Shown here one piece after another: positions 38,542 to 47,704 of a stretch of DNA of 64,000 bases. The notes under the pieces were generated by a model that saw only the letters and a list, made by a program, of their open reading frames with translations, was not told the DNA's origin and ran no database searches. This DNA comes from Idiomarina aquatica (GTDB lineage Bacteria > Pseudomonadota > Gammaproteobacteria > Enterobacterales > Alteromonadaceae): positions 62,001-126,000 of the forward strand of contig NZ_PIPS01000003.1 in NCBI RefSeq assembly GCF_003987185.1, written 5' to 3'. Each line of letters opens with the position of its first letter. Within the stretch, counting starts at the first letter, position 1. Both the position numbers and the translations under genes were made by a program.

Positions 38542-38589
38542 GACTCATAATCGGTTGGTCCCCAGTTCAAATCTGGGAGGGGCCACCAT
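38542..38589 (+). repeat. Right attachment site (attR), copy of the tRNA-Ile2 3' end
   Basis: Perfect 48-base copy of 25010-25057. It lacks the 5' acceptor, D-arm and first anticodon-stem bases, so it is not a functional tRNA. Chromosomal-type genes resume after it. Confidence 0.93.
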
Positions 38590-38721
38590 TTTTCACTGTA
38601 AAGCATCATACTTAACAACTCAGATATTGATCTGCATCGACCGCATTGCCAGCTATGGTTATTTAATAACGCCTAAAAAGTAGTACCATGCCAGCACACT
38701 ACTGAAAACTAGGCGAGTATA

Positions 38722-39291
38722 ATGTCAGCTGATATAAATAGCCGTTATGGTCTAAACCCCGCGCACAGCGAAGTTGTGAAAACTGGCGAGATTGTAGCTC
38801 CGTGTAAGGCGTTGGATATGGGCTGTTCTAATGGCCGTAATGCTTTGTATTTAAGCCAGCTCGGCTTCAATGTGACCGCAGTAGACAATAACCCTGACGC
38901 TATCAATATGCTACGACAAATTGTTAGCGAAGAACGCATCGACAATATCGAAGCGCTGGTCTACGACATTAATGATGCAGCGTTAAGCGGCGACTATGGG
39001 TTGATTGCCTGCACAGTAACTTTAATGTTTCTTAACCCTATGCGGGTTGATGCGGTTATTGAAAATATGCAGTCGCATACCTTACCTGGTGGTTACAATT
39101 TAATTGTTTGCGCTATGAATACTAATGAACACCCATGCCCGGTTCCTTTTCCCTTTACGTTTAAAACTGAGCAGCTGCGCGACGCCTATAAAGGGTGGGA
39201 GTTACTGAAGTACAACGAAGACCTTGGAACCATGCACAACGGAGCGCAACTTCAGTTTGCAACCATGCTCGCGCGTAAACCCAGCCAGTAA
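38722..39291 (+). CDS. tehB: TehB-like SAM-dependent methyltransferase
   Basis: 189-residue class I methyltransferase similar to tellurite-resistance protein TehB. Motif I is LDMGCSNGRNALYLSQLGF (about 33-51) and motif II VTAVDNNPDAI. TehB detoxifies tellurite by SAM-dependent methylation; the natural substrate is uncertain. TehA, the usual membrane partner in E. coli, is not here. It is the first gene after the island's right repeat and faces the alpha-glucosidase gene across a shared terminator. Confidence 0.78.
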   Translation: MSADINSRYGLNPAHSEVVKTGEIVAPCKALDMGCSNGRNALYLSQLGFNVTAVDNNPDAINMLRQIVSEERIDNIEALVYDINDAALSGDYGLIACTVTLMFLNPMRVDAVIENMQSHTLPGGYNLIVCAMNTNEHPCPVPFPFTFKTEQLRDAYKGWELLKYNEDLGTMHNGAQLQFATMLARKPSQ

Positions 39292-39330
39292 ACCGCGCAA
39301 GGCAAAACAGTGATTATTGGGTTGTGATAA

Positions 39331-39360
39331 AAAAAAGCACCCCGAAGGGTGCTATAAAAA
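39331..39360. terminator. Bidirectional terminator between tehB and the alpha-glucosidase
   Basis: AGCACCC (39336-39342) pairs with GGGTGCT (39347-39353) around a CGAA loop. A7 on the left and ATAAAAA on the right; the A run gives a T run on the minus strand, so it best serves the convergent alpha-glucosidase gene. Confidence 0.7.
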
Positions 39361-39396
39361 TGTCACATCTTATTATGACACCAGGGGAGAGTGTAT

Positions 39397-41013
39397 TCAC
39401 ACGGCGGCAAACCAGCAGCCGTATGGTGGTAAATGCAGCGTATCGCCGTGTAATGACGCGTTGTTGTGGCTAAGCCCGTCAAACGGATGAGCTGACTGCT
39501 GCGATAACTGTAAGGTTGCCGGGGTGCTGGCCAAATTAAAGCAGCACAATAGTGTTTCATCGTTGTGTTGGCGATAAAACGCCAGTACGGGTTCATCGGT
39601 TTCGATAAAACGGATATCGCCCTCTATGAGTGCGGGCTGGGTTCGACGCCATGCCATAAATTCGCGAAAGGCGTTTAGCGTCGAGTTAGGATCCTGCTGT
39701 TGTTTAGCGACATTATTTGCAAGGTGGCCGGGGCTCACCGGCAGCCACGGTTTCCCCTGGCTGAAGCCAGCATTGTCACCCTCTTGCCAGGGCATTGGCG
39801 TACGACAACCATCGCGGCCTTTAAAGTTGGGCCAGAAGGTAATGCCGTAGGGGTCCTGCAAAGCTTCGAACGGAACCTCTGCTTCACCTAAGGCCAATTC
39901 TTCGCCTTGATACATACAGACACTGCCGCGCAGGGAACCCAGCAGCGCCGTAAGCATTTTCACTTGTGCCGTGTTTACTTCACCATTTTCGGCCCAGCGG
40001 CTGGCTACGCGTTCAACATCATGGTTGCTAAAAGCCCAGCATGGCCAGCCTTCACGCATATTGGCCTCGAGCGTTTCTACCGTGTGACGAATGTAGGTGC
40101 TGCTGTAATCGTCGGTCAGCAGCTCAAAACTGTAGCCCATGTGCAGTTTGTCAGCGCCGCTGGTGTATTCCGCCATGGTCGCCAGTGAGTCTTCCGAAGA
40201 GATTTCGCCCAGCGCCACAGTACCCGGATACTTATCGAGTAATGCGCGGATGTCGCGCATAAATTCGAGGTTTTCTGGTTGGGTATTATTGTAATAATGG
40301 TACTGAAACGCATAGGGGTTGTCTTCGCTAAAGCCACGACCCTGACGCTTCTCCTTTGGTTTTGCTGGATTATCGCGCAACTTAGCGTCGTGATAGCAGA
40401 AGTTAATCGCATCAAGCCGAAAACCGTCAACGCCCTTTTTCAGCCAAAACTCGACGTTATCGAGCACCGCCCGACGCACCTGAGGGTTGTGAAAATTGAG
40501 ATCGGGCTGCTCGGTCAAAAAGTTGTGTAAATAATATTGTTCGCGTCGGGGTTCCCATTTCCAGGCCGGGCCTCCGAATATCGATAGCCAGTTGTTCGGT
40601 GGTGTTCCATCCTCCTTGGCGTCAGCCCACACGTACCAGTCAGCGTAATCGTTGGTTTTGGATTCGCGACTTTGTAAAAACCATGGGTGCAGATCGGAGG
40701 TGTGGCTCAATACCTGATCAATAATAACCTTGATGCCTCGTCGATGGGCTTGAGCAATTAAGTCATCAAAGTCGTCCAGGTTGCCAAAAATTGGGTCGAT
40801 GTCGCGATAGTCACTGATGTCGTAGCCGAAATCCTTCATCGGTGATTTAAAGAACGGTGAGATCCAAACCGCGTCAACACCGAGGCTTTTGATGTAGTCG
40901 AGGCGGTTAATAATGCCACGAAGATCGCCGATCCCGTCATCGTTTGTATCCTGAAAGCTGCGTGGGTATATCTGATATATCACCGCACCTTTCCACCAAA
41001 GAGGGTTCGCCAT
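39397..41013 (-). CDS. Alpha-glucosidase, GH13 family
   Basis: 538-residue cytoplasmic GH13 enzyme, no signal peptide, resembling subfamily 23 alpha-glucosidases of Halomonas and Alteromonadales. Conserved regions: DQVLSHTSDLHPWF (region I), GFRLDAINF with the nucleophile Asp near residue 202, ALGEISS with the acid/base Glu near 272, and FSNHDVER with the transition-state Asp near 335. It hydrolyses maltose and short maltodextrins to glucose. It is divergent from the TonB receptor across a 416-base region holding palindromic operators, so it is likely in the same regulon. Confidence 0.9.
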   Translation of the reverse strand: MANPLWWKGAVIYQIYPRSFQDTNDDGIGDLRGIINRLDYIKSLGVDAVWISPFFKSPMKDFGYDISDYRDIDPIFGNLDDFDDLIAQAHRRGIKVIIDQVLSHTSDLHPWFLQSRESKTNDYADWYVWADAKEDGTPPNNWLSIFGGPAWKWEPRREQYYLHNFLTEQPDLNFHNPQVRRAVLDNVEFWLKKGVDGFRLDAINFCYHDAKLRDNPAKPKEKRQGRGFSEDNPYAFQYHYYNNTQPENLEFMRDIRALLDKYPGTVALGEISSEDSLATMAEYTSGADKLHMGYSFELLTDDYSSTYIRHTVETLEANMREGWPCWAFSNHDVERVASRWAENGEVNTAQVKMLTALLGSLRGSVCMYQGEELALGEAEVPFEALQDPYGITFWPNFKGRDGCRTPMPWQEGDNAGFSQGKPWLPVSPGHLANNVAKQQQDPNSTLNAFREFMAWRRTQPALIEGDIRFIETDEPVLAFYRQHNDETLLCCFNLASTPATLQLSQQSAHPFDGLSHNNASLHGDTLHLPPYGCWFAAV

Positions 41014-41429
41014 TTTTTGCTCCAGAACATCGATTATTTTTTTTGTTGGGCAAAGAATAAGTCAGGGTTAGAAGTGTTGTAAAAAAACTGCATACGTATG
41101 CAGTCAAAGGCAATTTGCGGCGAAAGAGCTACAACACGTCTGAGTGAAGGGGTGTAGCGCTAAACCATGACCGGTAAGTTAATTTTTTAACGACTTTACG
41201 TTTACGTAAACTGATAAATCGCATTTTTTCGTATAGTGTAGTTTTTACTCATGTGGTGCGGTATCGATGCACAATGGTGGGGCAAACCTGCGGCTGAATA
41301 CGTATGCATAAATTTGTTAATAATTTATTACGAGCGCTAGTATTTCGCCGACAACAAGCAATATACCGAATGGTGTGGCGCCAGAGCGCACCAAAATGGT
41401 GATAAAAATAATTAATCAGGATGCACATT
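41014..41429. promoter_or_regulatory. Divergent regulatory region of the maltodextrin locus
   Basis: An 18-bp perfect palindrome ACTGCATACGTATGCAGT lies at 41087-41104, 74 bases upstream of the alpha-glucosidase start. A related site, CTGAATACGTATGCATA, is centred at 41301-41302 upstream of the receptor gene. Both share the core ATACGTAT and look like LacI-family operators. A third palindrome, GTTTACGTAAAC (41200-41211), lies between them. Control by the LacI-type regulator at 50.1-51.2 kb is the likely explanation. Confidence 0.6.
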
Positions 41430-44273
41430 ATGTCTACGTTCAAACCCAGTATGCTAACGCTCGCACTGATCAGTGCCGGCTTAAGTAGCCAAGTCGCTTA
41501 TGCACAAGATACCGACGCTCAAAATGCTGAAGCACAGCAAGAGCAGCAACAAGAGCAAAAAGAAAGCCAGCAAAGCGATGTTGAACGCATTGAGGTAACC
41601 AGCAGTTTCCGCCGCAGCGTTGTTGAGTCGATTAATACCAAGCGTTTTGCCAGTGAGGTTGTCGAGTCGGTATCGGCGGAAGACATTGGTAAATTGCCTG
41701 ATTCATCCATCGCAGAGGCTATCGCGCGACTACCTGGCTTGACGGCGCAGCGTTTGGACGGACGTGCATCACGCGTCAGCGTACGTGGCTTTAGTGAAAA
41801 CGAAAGTGCGACAACCTTTAATGGACGTGAGCAAGTTTCTATCAGTGATAACCGCGGGGTCGAGTTCGACCTTTACCCATCAGAAATCATGAGCGGCGTA
41901 ACGGTTTATAAAACGCCAAGTGCTTCGCTGGATGCGGAAGGTATTGCCGGTGTCATTGATATGCAAACGGTACGTCCGCTGAGCAAAGGTGAGCAAGTCA
42001 TTCAGTTTAACGGTCAGTTGGAACAAACAGGCTTTGAAAAATTAAACCCGGATGGCGATGACCAAGGCTATCGCGGCACGGTGTCGTACATTGATCAGTT
42101 TGCGGATGACAGTTTTGGTGTGGCCTTTGCTTATACCTCAATGAGTTCGCCGAATCAGGAAAAACGCTGGAACGCCTGGGGTTACCCGGAGTTTACGTCA
42201 GAATCTGGTGAAACCGTATCGATTTTGGGTGGTGCGAAACCTTATGTGCGTTCGTCAACGCTGGATCGAGACTCAGCCATGTTGGTGCTTGAGTACGCGC
42301 CAACAAGTAACTTGAGCGTAACTTTTGACGCCCTGTACGTTGACTTCTCCGACGAAAAAATTCTGCGTGGTATCGAAGTACCTTTTGCCTGGGGGCAAGG
42401 TTCAATATCTCCGGAAAACGCAACGGTTGACCCTGAAACAGGGTTCGTGACCAGTGCGGTAACGGAAGGGCAACGTGTGGTGGTGCGTAATGACTTTGAA
42501 GACCGCGAGGCGGAGTTAACGCAGTTCGGTTATAACGTCGAATACTTCCTTAACCACGATTGGACGCTTGAGTTTGATGCCAGCCGTTCTGAAGTTGAGC
42601 GTCAGGTCTGGAGTATTGAAAGCTACTCCGGTACTGGTCGCGGTGATGCCAACGGCATCGCGGATAACATTGGCTATACCTTCGACGATGGCAACACCGG
42701 AGCACAGTTCTCGCATCAGTTAGATTACGGCGATTTTGACCTGATTCAGCTCGGTGGTCCTTTGTCCTGGGGCGCAAGTGCGGCACTGAATAATCAGTAT
42801 GGGTTGGTCGGAACTCCTTATGAGAACACCGCGCAAGACGGTTTTATTAATGCCCCGGAAGTCGAAGATGAGCTCAGTACGCTGAAACTGGCAGCGCGCA
42901 AAGCGCTTGATAATGCGTACTTTAAAGGTATCGAGTTTGGTGTCTCTTATCGTGACCGTCAGAAGAGCAAAAATTCTGAAGGTTATTACATGACGCTGGC
43001 CGATTTTTCCTATCCGGATAATGTGGGCATGTTGCCGGTTCCTGAACAATACCGTGAAGGCACGGCGGATCTAAGTTTCATCGGTATGGGACAAATGATT
43101 GCTTATGATACCCGAGGGCTGGTTAGCGACGGTTATTTTGAACTGCTGCGCGAAAGCTTGACCGATCCAAAACATTTAACACGTTCGTGGACGGTGCAGG
43201 AGCAAGTCACAGCGGCATTTGTTCAAGGTAATATTGACGCTGAAGTAGGTGGTATTCCGGTTACCGGTAACGTTGGCTTACGTTACGTGCACACCGACCA
43301 ATCGTCTCAAGGCAACGCATTTAACGTTAACGACGCCGGGCTTGTGGTTGCACAGCCAACCGACATCAGCCACGACTATGGCCACGTGTTACCGAGCCTG
43401 AACCTGAATTTCGCTCTGGATGAGCAGCAGATTCTGCGCTTTGGTGCTGCAAAAACGATTTCACGCGCTCGCTTGGACGAAATGAACGCTTCGGTCAGTG
43501 CCACCTACAGTGCGCAACAGCCTGACGAAAATGGCAATTATTGGTCGGTATCCGGTGGTAACCCGCAATTGGAGCCAAAAGAAGCAACGGGCGTTGATTT
43601 GAGTTATGAGAACTACTTCCATGAAGAAGGCTACTTCTCTGCAGCCCTGTTCTACAAAGACCTGAACGAGTGGATTTTCGACGGTACTTATGAAATTGAC
43701 ATGAGCGGCGTACCTGACCCGGCCACGGGTGAATTACCGGATACAACAACCGGCACTGGCTCAGGCAAAATCAATGGTGGCGGTGGCGACCTGTGGGGCT
43801 ACGAGTTAGCCGTTGCGCTGCCATTCAGTATGTTCGCAGACCAGTTAGAAGGCTTTGGTTTACTGGTAAGCCACACGGGTGTTGAACAGGACATCGAGGA
43901 CCCTAATGGTAATGACTATGAGTTGCCGGGTCTGTCTGACAGCATTCAAAGCTTAACCTTCTACTATGAGCGTCACGGCTTTAGCGTCCGCACCAGTATG
44001 CGTAAGCGGAGCGATTTTAAAGGCGACATCTATGGTCTTGGCTTCGAGACGCAGCAAGTGGATATCCAGGGTGAGACCATCTGGGATGCACAACTCGGTT
44101 ATGACTTCTCCGAGTCGGGTATTGCGGGACTTGAGAATCTTGAGTTGACCTTCCAGGTACAGAACATTACTGAAGAACCGTTTATCTCGTTGCAGGGCGA
44201 CAACGCATTGCAAGTGCGCGACTACCAGGATTATGGTCGTGTTTACATGCTTGGCATTAAGTACGAGCTGTAA
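41430..44273 (+). CDS. TonB-dependent receptor, probable maltodextrin uptake
   Basis: About 947 residues from the ATG at 41430, chosen for the AGGA 8 bases upstream rather than the ATG at 41421. Signal peptide ends at AYAQ, followed by a Gln/Glu-rich segment, a TonB-box-like VERIEVTSS, the plug domain (about 60-200, with RVSVRGFSENE and VYKTPSASLDAEGIAGVIDM) and a long 22-strand barrel ending in an aromatic/Leu terminus (YMLGIKYEL). Size and plug motifs fit the TonB-Xanth-Caul group used for carbohydrates. Position between alpha-glucosidase and amylase genes points to malto-oligosaccharides. TonB/ExbBD are elsewhere. Confidence 0.88.
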   Translation: MSTFKPSMLTLALISAGLSSQVAYAQDTDAQNAEAQQEQQQEQKESQQSDVERIEVTSSFRRSVVESINTKRFASEVVESVSAEDIGKLPDSSIAEAIARLPGLTAQRLDGRASRVSVRGFSENESATTFNGREQVSISDNRGVEFDLYPSEIMSGVTVYKTPSASLDAEGIAGVIDMQTVRPLSKGEQVIQFNGQLEQTGFEKLNPDGDDQGYRGTVSYIDQFADDSFGVAFAYTSMSSPNQEKRWNAWGYPEFTSESGETVSILGGAKPYVRSSTLDRDSAMLVLEYAPTSNLSVTFDALYVDFSDEKILRGIEVPFAWGQGSISPENATVDPETGFVTSAVTEGQRVVVRNDFEDREAELTQFGYNVEYFLNHDWTLEFDASRSEVERQVWSIESYSGTGRGDANGIADNIGYTFDDGNTGAQFSHQLDYGDFDLIQLGGPLSWGASAALNNQYGLVGTPYENTAQDGFINAPEVEDELSTLKLAARKALDNAYFKGIEFGVSYRDRQKSKNSEGYYMTLADFSYPDNVGMLPVPEQYREGTADLSFIGMGQMIAYDTRGLVSDGYFELLRESLTDPKHLTRSWTVQEQVTAAFVQGNIDAEVGGIPVTGNVGLRYVHTDQSSQGNAFNVNDAGLVVAQPTDISHDYGHVLPSLNLNFALDEQQILRFGAAKTISRARLDEMNASVSATYSAQQPDENGNYWSVSGGNPQLEPKEATGVDLSYENYFHEEGYFSAALFYKDLNEWIFDGTYEIDMSGVPDPATGELPDTTTGTGSGKINGGGGDLWGYELAVALPFSMFADQLEGFGLLVSHTGVEQDIEDPNGNDYELPGLSDSIQSLTFYYERHGFSVRTSMRKRSDFKGDIYGLGFETQQVDIQGETIWDAQLGYDFSESGIAGLENLELTFQVQNITEEPFISLQGDNALQVRDYQDYGRVYMLGIKYEL

Positions 44274-44297
44274 TCGATAAACGTGGTGACTTGATGC

Positions 44298-44330
44298 AAA
44301 AGCCCTTGGCGTCGTTCAGGGGCTTTTTCG
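44298..44330 (+). terminator. Terminator after the TonB-dependent receptor
   Basis: AAAGCCC (44298-44304) pairs with GGGCTTT (44320-44326), loop of 15 bases with inner T-G/C-A pairs, then TT. It may partly separate the receptor from the amylase-permease-glucoamylase genes. Confidence 0.65.
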
Positions 44331-44370
44331 CCGTTTCATGGCAAGACAAATCAAACAATAAAGTGTATCA

Positions 44371-46194
44371 ATGAAAGTTCACAAGCTAACAAAAACAGTG
44401 TTCGCTTTGACGCTGACAGCCGCTCTTGTCAGTTGCGGTGGCACGGATAATAAACAATCAACGTCAGCTGATTCTGAGCGGGGCGCCAAAGACCAGCAAA
44501 AGCCGGTCGTTTACCAGGTATTTACCCGTTTGTTCGGTAACACCAATACGACCAACAAGCCGTGGGGCACATTGCAGGAAAATGGTGTGGGTAAGTTTGC
44601 CGACTTTGATGACAAAGCGTTGGCTGGTATTAAAGAACTCGGTGTTTCGCACATTTGGTACACCGGTGTGCTGCATCATGCAACGGTAACCGATTACAGT
44701 GAATTCGGGTTGCCGGGGGATGATCCTGATGTGGTCAAAGGTCGTGCCGGTTCTCCCTATGCGGTGAAAGATTATTACAATGTTAACCCGGATTTAGCCG
44801 TTAACCCGGAACGTCGACTGCAAGAATTTGAAGCGTTGATAAAGCGCACCCACGAGCAGGGTATGAAGGTTATTATCGATATCGTCCCGAATCATGTGGC
44901 ACGGGATTATCACTCGGTGTCTAAGCCAGACGGTGTACAGGATTTCGGCGTCAATGATGATACCAGCGTCAGCTATCGTCGCGACAATAACTTTTATTAT
45001 GTGGTTGGCGAGGACTTCCAGGTACCGCAGGACGATGATTATCAAGTGTTAGGGGGGATGAGTCACCCTAAGGCGGATGGCGAGTTTGTCGAGCGCCCGG
45101 CGAAATGGACCGGTAATGGCGCGCGCAAGGCGCAGCCGGACATTAATGACTGGTACGAAACGGTTAAAATTAATTACGGCGTAAAACCCGATGGCAGTTA
45201 CGACTTTCCGCGCTTGCCGCCGGAATACGCCGATAAAGACTACCAAGCGCATTACGCGTTCTGGCAGGATAAACAACTGCCGGACAGTTGGTATAAATTT
45301 CGCGATATTACTCAATATTGGCTGGACAAAGGCGTGGATGGCTTCCGTTATGACATGGCCGAAATGGTGCCTGTCGAATTTTGGAGCTTCTTGAATTCAT
45401 CCATCAAAATGACCAATCCAGACGCTTTCCTGCTGGCCGAGGTCTACAACCCCAGCCTTTATCGTCCTTATCTTCATAGCGGTAAAATGGATTACCTCTA
45501 TGACAAGGTGGGTTTTTATGACACCTTGAAAGCAATTATTCAGGGGCGGCAAGGGGCTCAAGCGCTGCTTGCCGAACACCGCCAAGTGCTGGATATTGAA
45601 CAGCACATGCTGCATTTTTTAGAAAACCACGATGAGCAACGTATCGCCAGTGCCGACTTTGCCGGTGATATGAATTGGGGGAAACCGGCGATGACCGTAT
45701 CAACGCTGATTGGCCGCGGACCCAGCATGATTTACTTCGGTCAGACCGTGGGCGAGGACGGCTCGGAAGAACCTGGGTTTGGTGATCCTACGCGCACCAG
45801 TATCTTTGACTACGTCGGCGTTCCTGCGCACCAGCAGTGGATGAATAATGGCGCCTTTGATGGTGGTCAGTTGAGCGAAGCTCAGCGCGAACTGCGACAG
45901 TTTTATGTGCAGTTGATGAGCCTGAATCGATTACCGGCGATTGTTGCAGGGCAACTGGTTGAAGTGAACAATTCGCAGCCGCAGCAGGTGGTCAGCTTTA
46001 TTCGCCAGCAGGGTGAACAGCGTCTGCTGGTGGTGGCAAATTTCGCCGGGCAACAACAGTCCGTAAGCGTTGACGTGAACGCCTCGCAAGGCAATACCTT
46101 ACTCGGTACGCCGCCGGAATTCACCAACAACGGTGTCACCATTGCCTTGCCCTATCAGGGTGTGAGCGTGGTACAACTGGGAAGTAACCACTGA
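44371..46194 (+). CDS. Alpha-amylase lipoprotein, GH13 family
   Basis: 607-residue GH13 enzyme exported as a lipoprotein: signal peptide with lipobox LVSC (Cys at residue 22). Conserved regions: DIVPNHVARD, GFRYDMAEMVP (nucleophile Asp near 329), LAEVYNP (acid/base Glu near 358) and LENHDEQR (Asp near 417). It probably acts in the periplasm or at the outer membrane on imported maltodextrins; whether it hydrolyses or transglycosylates cannot be told. Its stop overlaps the permease start (TGATG), so the two are translationally coupled. Confidence 0.88.
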   Translation: MKVHKLTKTVFALTLTAALVSCGGTDNKQSTSADSERGAKDQQKPVVYQVFTRLFGNTNTTNKPWGTLQENGVGKFADFDDKALAGIKELGVSHIWYTGVLHHATVTDYSEFGLPGDDPDVVKGRAGSPYAVKDYYNVNPDLAVNPERRLQEFEALIKRTHEQGMKVIIDIVPNHVARDYHSVSKPDGVQDFGVNDDTSVSYRRDNNFYYVVGEDFQVPQDDDYQVLGGMSHPKADGEFVERPAKWTGNGARKAQPDINDWYETVKINYGVKPDGSYDFPRLPPEYADKDYQAHYAFWQDKQLPDSWYKFRDITQYWLDKGVDGFRYDMAEMVPVEFWSFLNSSIKMTNPDAFLLAEVYNPSLYRPYLHSGKMDYLYDKVGFYDTLKAIIQGRQGAQALLAEHRQVLDIEQHMLHFLENHDEQRIASADFAGDMNWGKPAMTVSTLIGRGPSMIYFGQTVGEDGSEEPGFGDPTRTSIFDYVGVPAHQQWMNNGAFDGGQLSEAQRELRQFYVQLMSLNRLPAIVAGQLVEVNNSQPQQVVSFIRQQGEQRLLVVANFAGQQQSVSVDVNASQGNTLLGTPPEFTNNGVTIALPYQGVSVVQLGSNH

Positions 46195-47693
46195 TGCAAA
46201 ATACCCTGCAAAACGAGAGACCGACCCTGAGTTTTTGGCAAATATGGAACATGTGTCTGGGTTTTATGGGCATTCAGTTTGGTTTTGCGCTGCAAAACGC
46301 CAATGTCAGTCGTATTTTCCAGACCTTGGGTGCAGAAATCGATGATATCCCCATCTTGTGGGTGGCTGCGCCGCTGACCGGGTTGATCGTACAGCCAATT
46401 ATTGGCTACATGAGTGATAAGACCTGGGGCCGTCTGGGGCGTCGGCGCCCGTATTTCTTCTATGGTGCGATTGTTACCACCGCGGCGCTGTTGGTCATGC
46501 CCAACTCGCCCACATTGTGGGTTGCGGCGGGCATGCTGTGGATCATGGATGCTTCCATTAATGTCACGATGGAGCCGTTTCGCGCGTTGGTCGGCGACAA
46601 CCTGCCTAACCGGCAACGGGCGCTGGGCTATTCATTGCAGAGCTTTTTTATCGGTGTGGGAGCGGTGATTGCTTCCAGTCTACCCTGGGTACTGACCAAT
46701 TGGTTTGACGTCAGCAATACCGCCGCGGCTGGCATTATTCCTCCGTCGGTGCAGTATGCGTTCTATGTTGGCGGCGCCTTCTTGCTGATTTGTGTGATGT
46801 GGACGGTGTTTACCACCAGCGAATACAGCCCTGAGCAGCTTGCCGCCTTTAGCGACAGCGCTGAAGCGAACGCACAAAGCGAACCTAAAACAACGATAAA
46901 TTTTGCCAAAACGATGTCGGTCAGCGGCCTTGTCGGGGTTGTTATTATCGCTGCCGTAGGCGGTATGGGCTTAGAAAAAGAACTGTATTTACTGGGTGGG
47001 TTACTGTTGGCTTTTGCCCTGCTGCAGGGGATCGCCGCCTGGCAACAGCAACGACGCTATACCGGTAACGGCTTTTTCACCGTCGTATACGATGTGTTCA
47101 CCATGCCGCGGGCGATGCGACAGTTGGCCTGGGTGCAGTTTTTTAGCTGGTTCTCGTTATTTGCGATGTGGATCTACACCACCGGTGCCGTCACCAGTTA
47201 TCACTACCATAGTGTTGATGTGACCTCCAAAGCCTACAACGACGGTGCCGACTGGGTCGGTGTGTTGTTTGCTGCCTACAATGGCTTTGCGGCGCTGGCT
47301 GCTTTGGTGATCCCTGTGATGGTGAAACGTTTTGGTATTCGCGTTGCGCACGCGATTAACCTGATTTTTGGCGCGTTGTCACTAGTGAGCTTTTTGCTGA
47401 TCAGTGACCCCGCCTGGCTGATGGTACCGATGGTCGGTATTGGCTTCGCCTGGGCGTCCATTTTATCGCTTCCTTATGCCATGCTCGCCAGCGCGCTGCC
47501 CAGCGCGAAGATGGGCGTGTACATGGGCATTTTTAATTTCTTTATCGTGATTCCGCAATTGCTTGCCGCCAGTATTCTCGGCTTGATTCTAAAGCATGGC
47601 TTTGCCAACCAGCCGATTTACGCCTTAGTCATTGGCGGACTGTCGTTTGTGTTGGCTGCGTTATCGCTGACGCGGGTAAAACTAACTAATTAG
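46194..47693 (+). CDS. MFS sugar permease, SLC45/MalT type
   Basis: 499 residues with about twelve membrane helices. The N terminus LSFWQIWNMCLGFMGIQFGF and LGRRRPYFFYG after helix 2 are typical of the SLC45-like maltose/sucrose transporters found in Alteromonadales and Xanthomonas mal loci. It would import maltose and short maltodextrins across the inner membrane by proton symport. Located between amylase and glucoamylase genes, 11 bases before the latter. Confidence 0.88.
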   Translation: MQNTLQNERPTLSFWQIWNMCLGFMGIQFGFALQNANVSRIFQTLGAEIDDIPILWVAAPLTGLIVQPIIGYMSDKTWGRLGRRRPYFFYGAIVTTAALLVMPNSPTLWVAAGMLWIMDASINVTMEPFRALVGDNLPNRQRALGYSLQSFFIGVGAVIASSLPWVLTNWFDVSNTAAAGIIPPSVQYAFYVGGAFLLICVMWTVFTTSEYSPEQLAAFSDSAEANAQSEPKTTINFAKTMSVSGLVGVVIIAAVGGMGLEKELYLLGGLLLAFALLQGIAAWQQQRRYTGNGFFTVVYDVFTMPRAMRQLAWVQFFSWFSLFAMWIYTTGAVTSYHYHSVDVTSKAYNDGADWVGVLFAAYNGFAALAALVIPVMVKRFGIRVAHAINLIFGALSLVSFLLISDPAWLMVPMVGIGFAWASILSLPYAMLASALPSAKMGVYMGIFNFFIVIPQLLAASILGLILKHGFANQPIYALVIGGLSFVLAALSLTRVKLTN

Positions 47694-47704
47694 AGGGTGA
47701 TACA

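Larger units (their letters stand above)
25010..38589. mobile_element. Genomic island integrated at tRNA-Ile2
   Basis: About 13.5 kb bounded by 48-bp direct repeats. Contents: sce7726/Beta/ImmA/membrane protein module, Gabija-like pair, decayed helicase, remnants of two tyrosine integrases, IS110 and IS21 pieces, a Fic gene and small unknown ORFs. Much of it is visibly richer in A+T than the flanks, except the Gabija pair and IS remnants. No intact recombinase, relaxase or phage structural gene is present, so it is either a defective integrative element or depends on a helper integrase. Confidence 0.9.

Noticed and set aside
25010-38589. Prophage
   Set aside because: No capsid, portal, terminase, tail or lysis genes are seen; only integrase fragments and defence-type cargo.
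38542-38617. Second tRNA-Ile2 gene
   Set aside because: Only the 3' 48 bases are present; the 5' acceptor arm and D-arm are missing, so it is an attachment-site copy.
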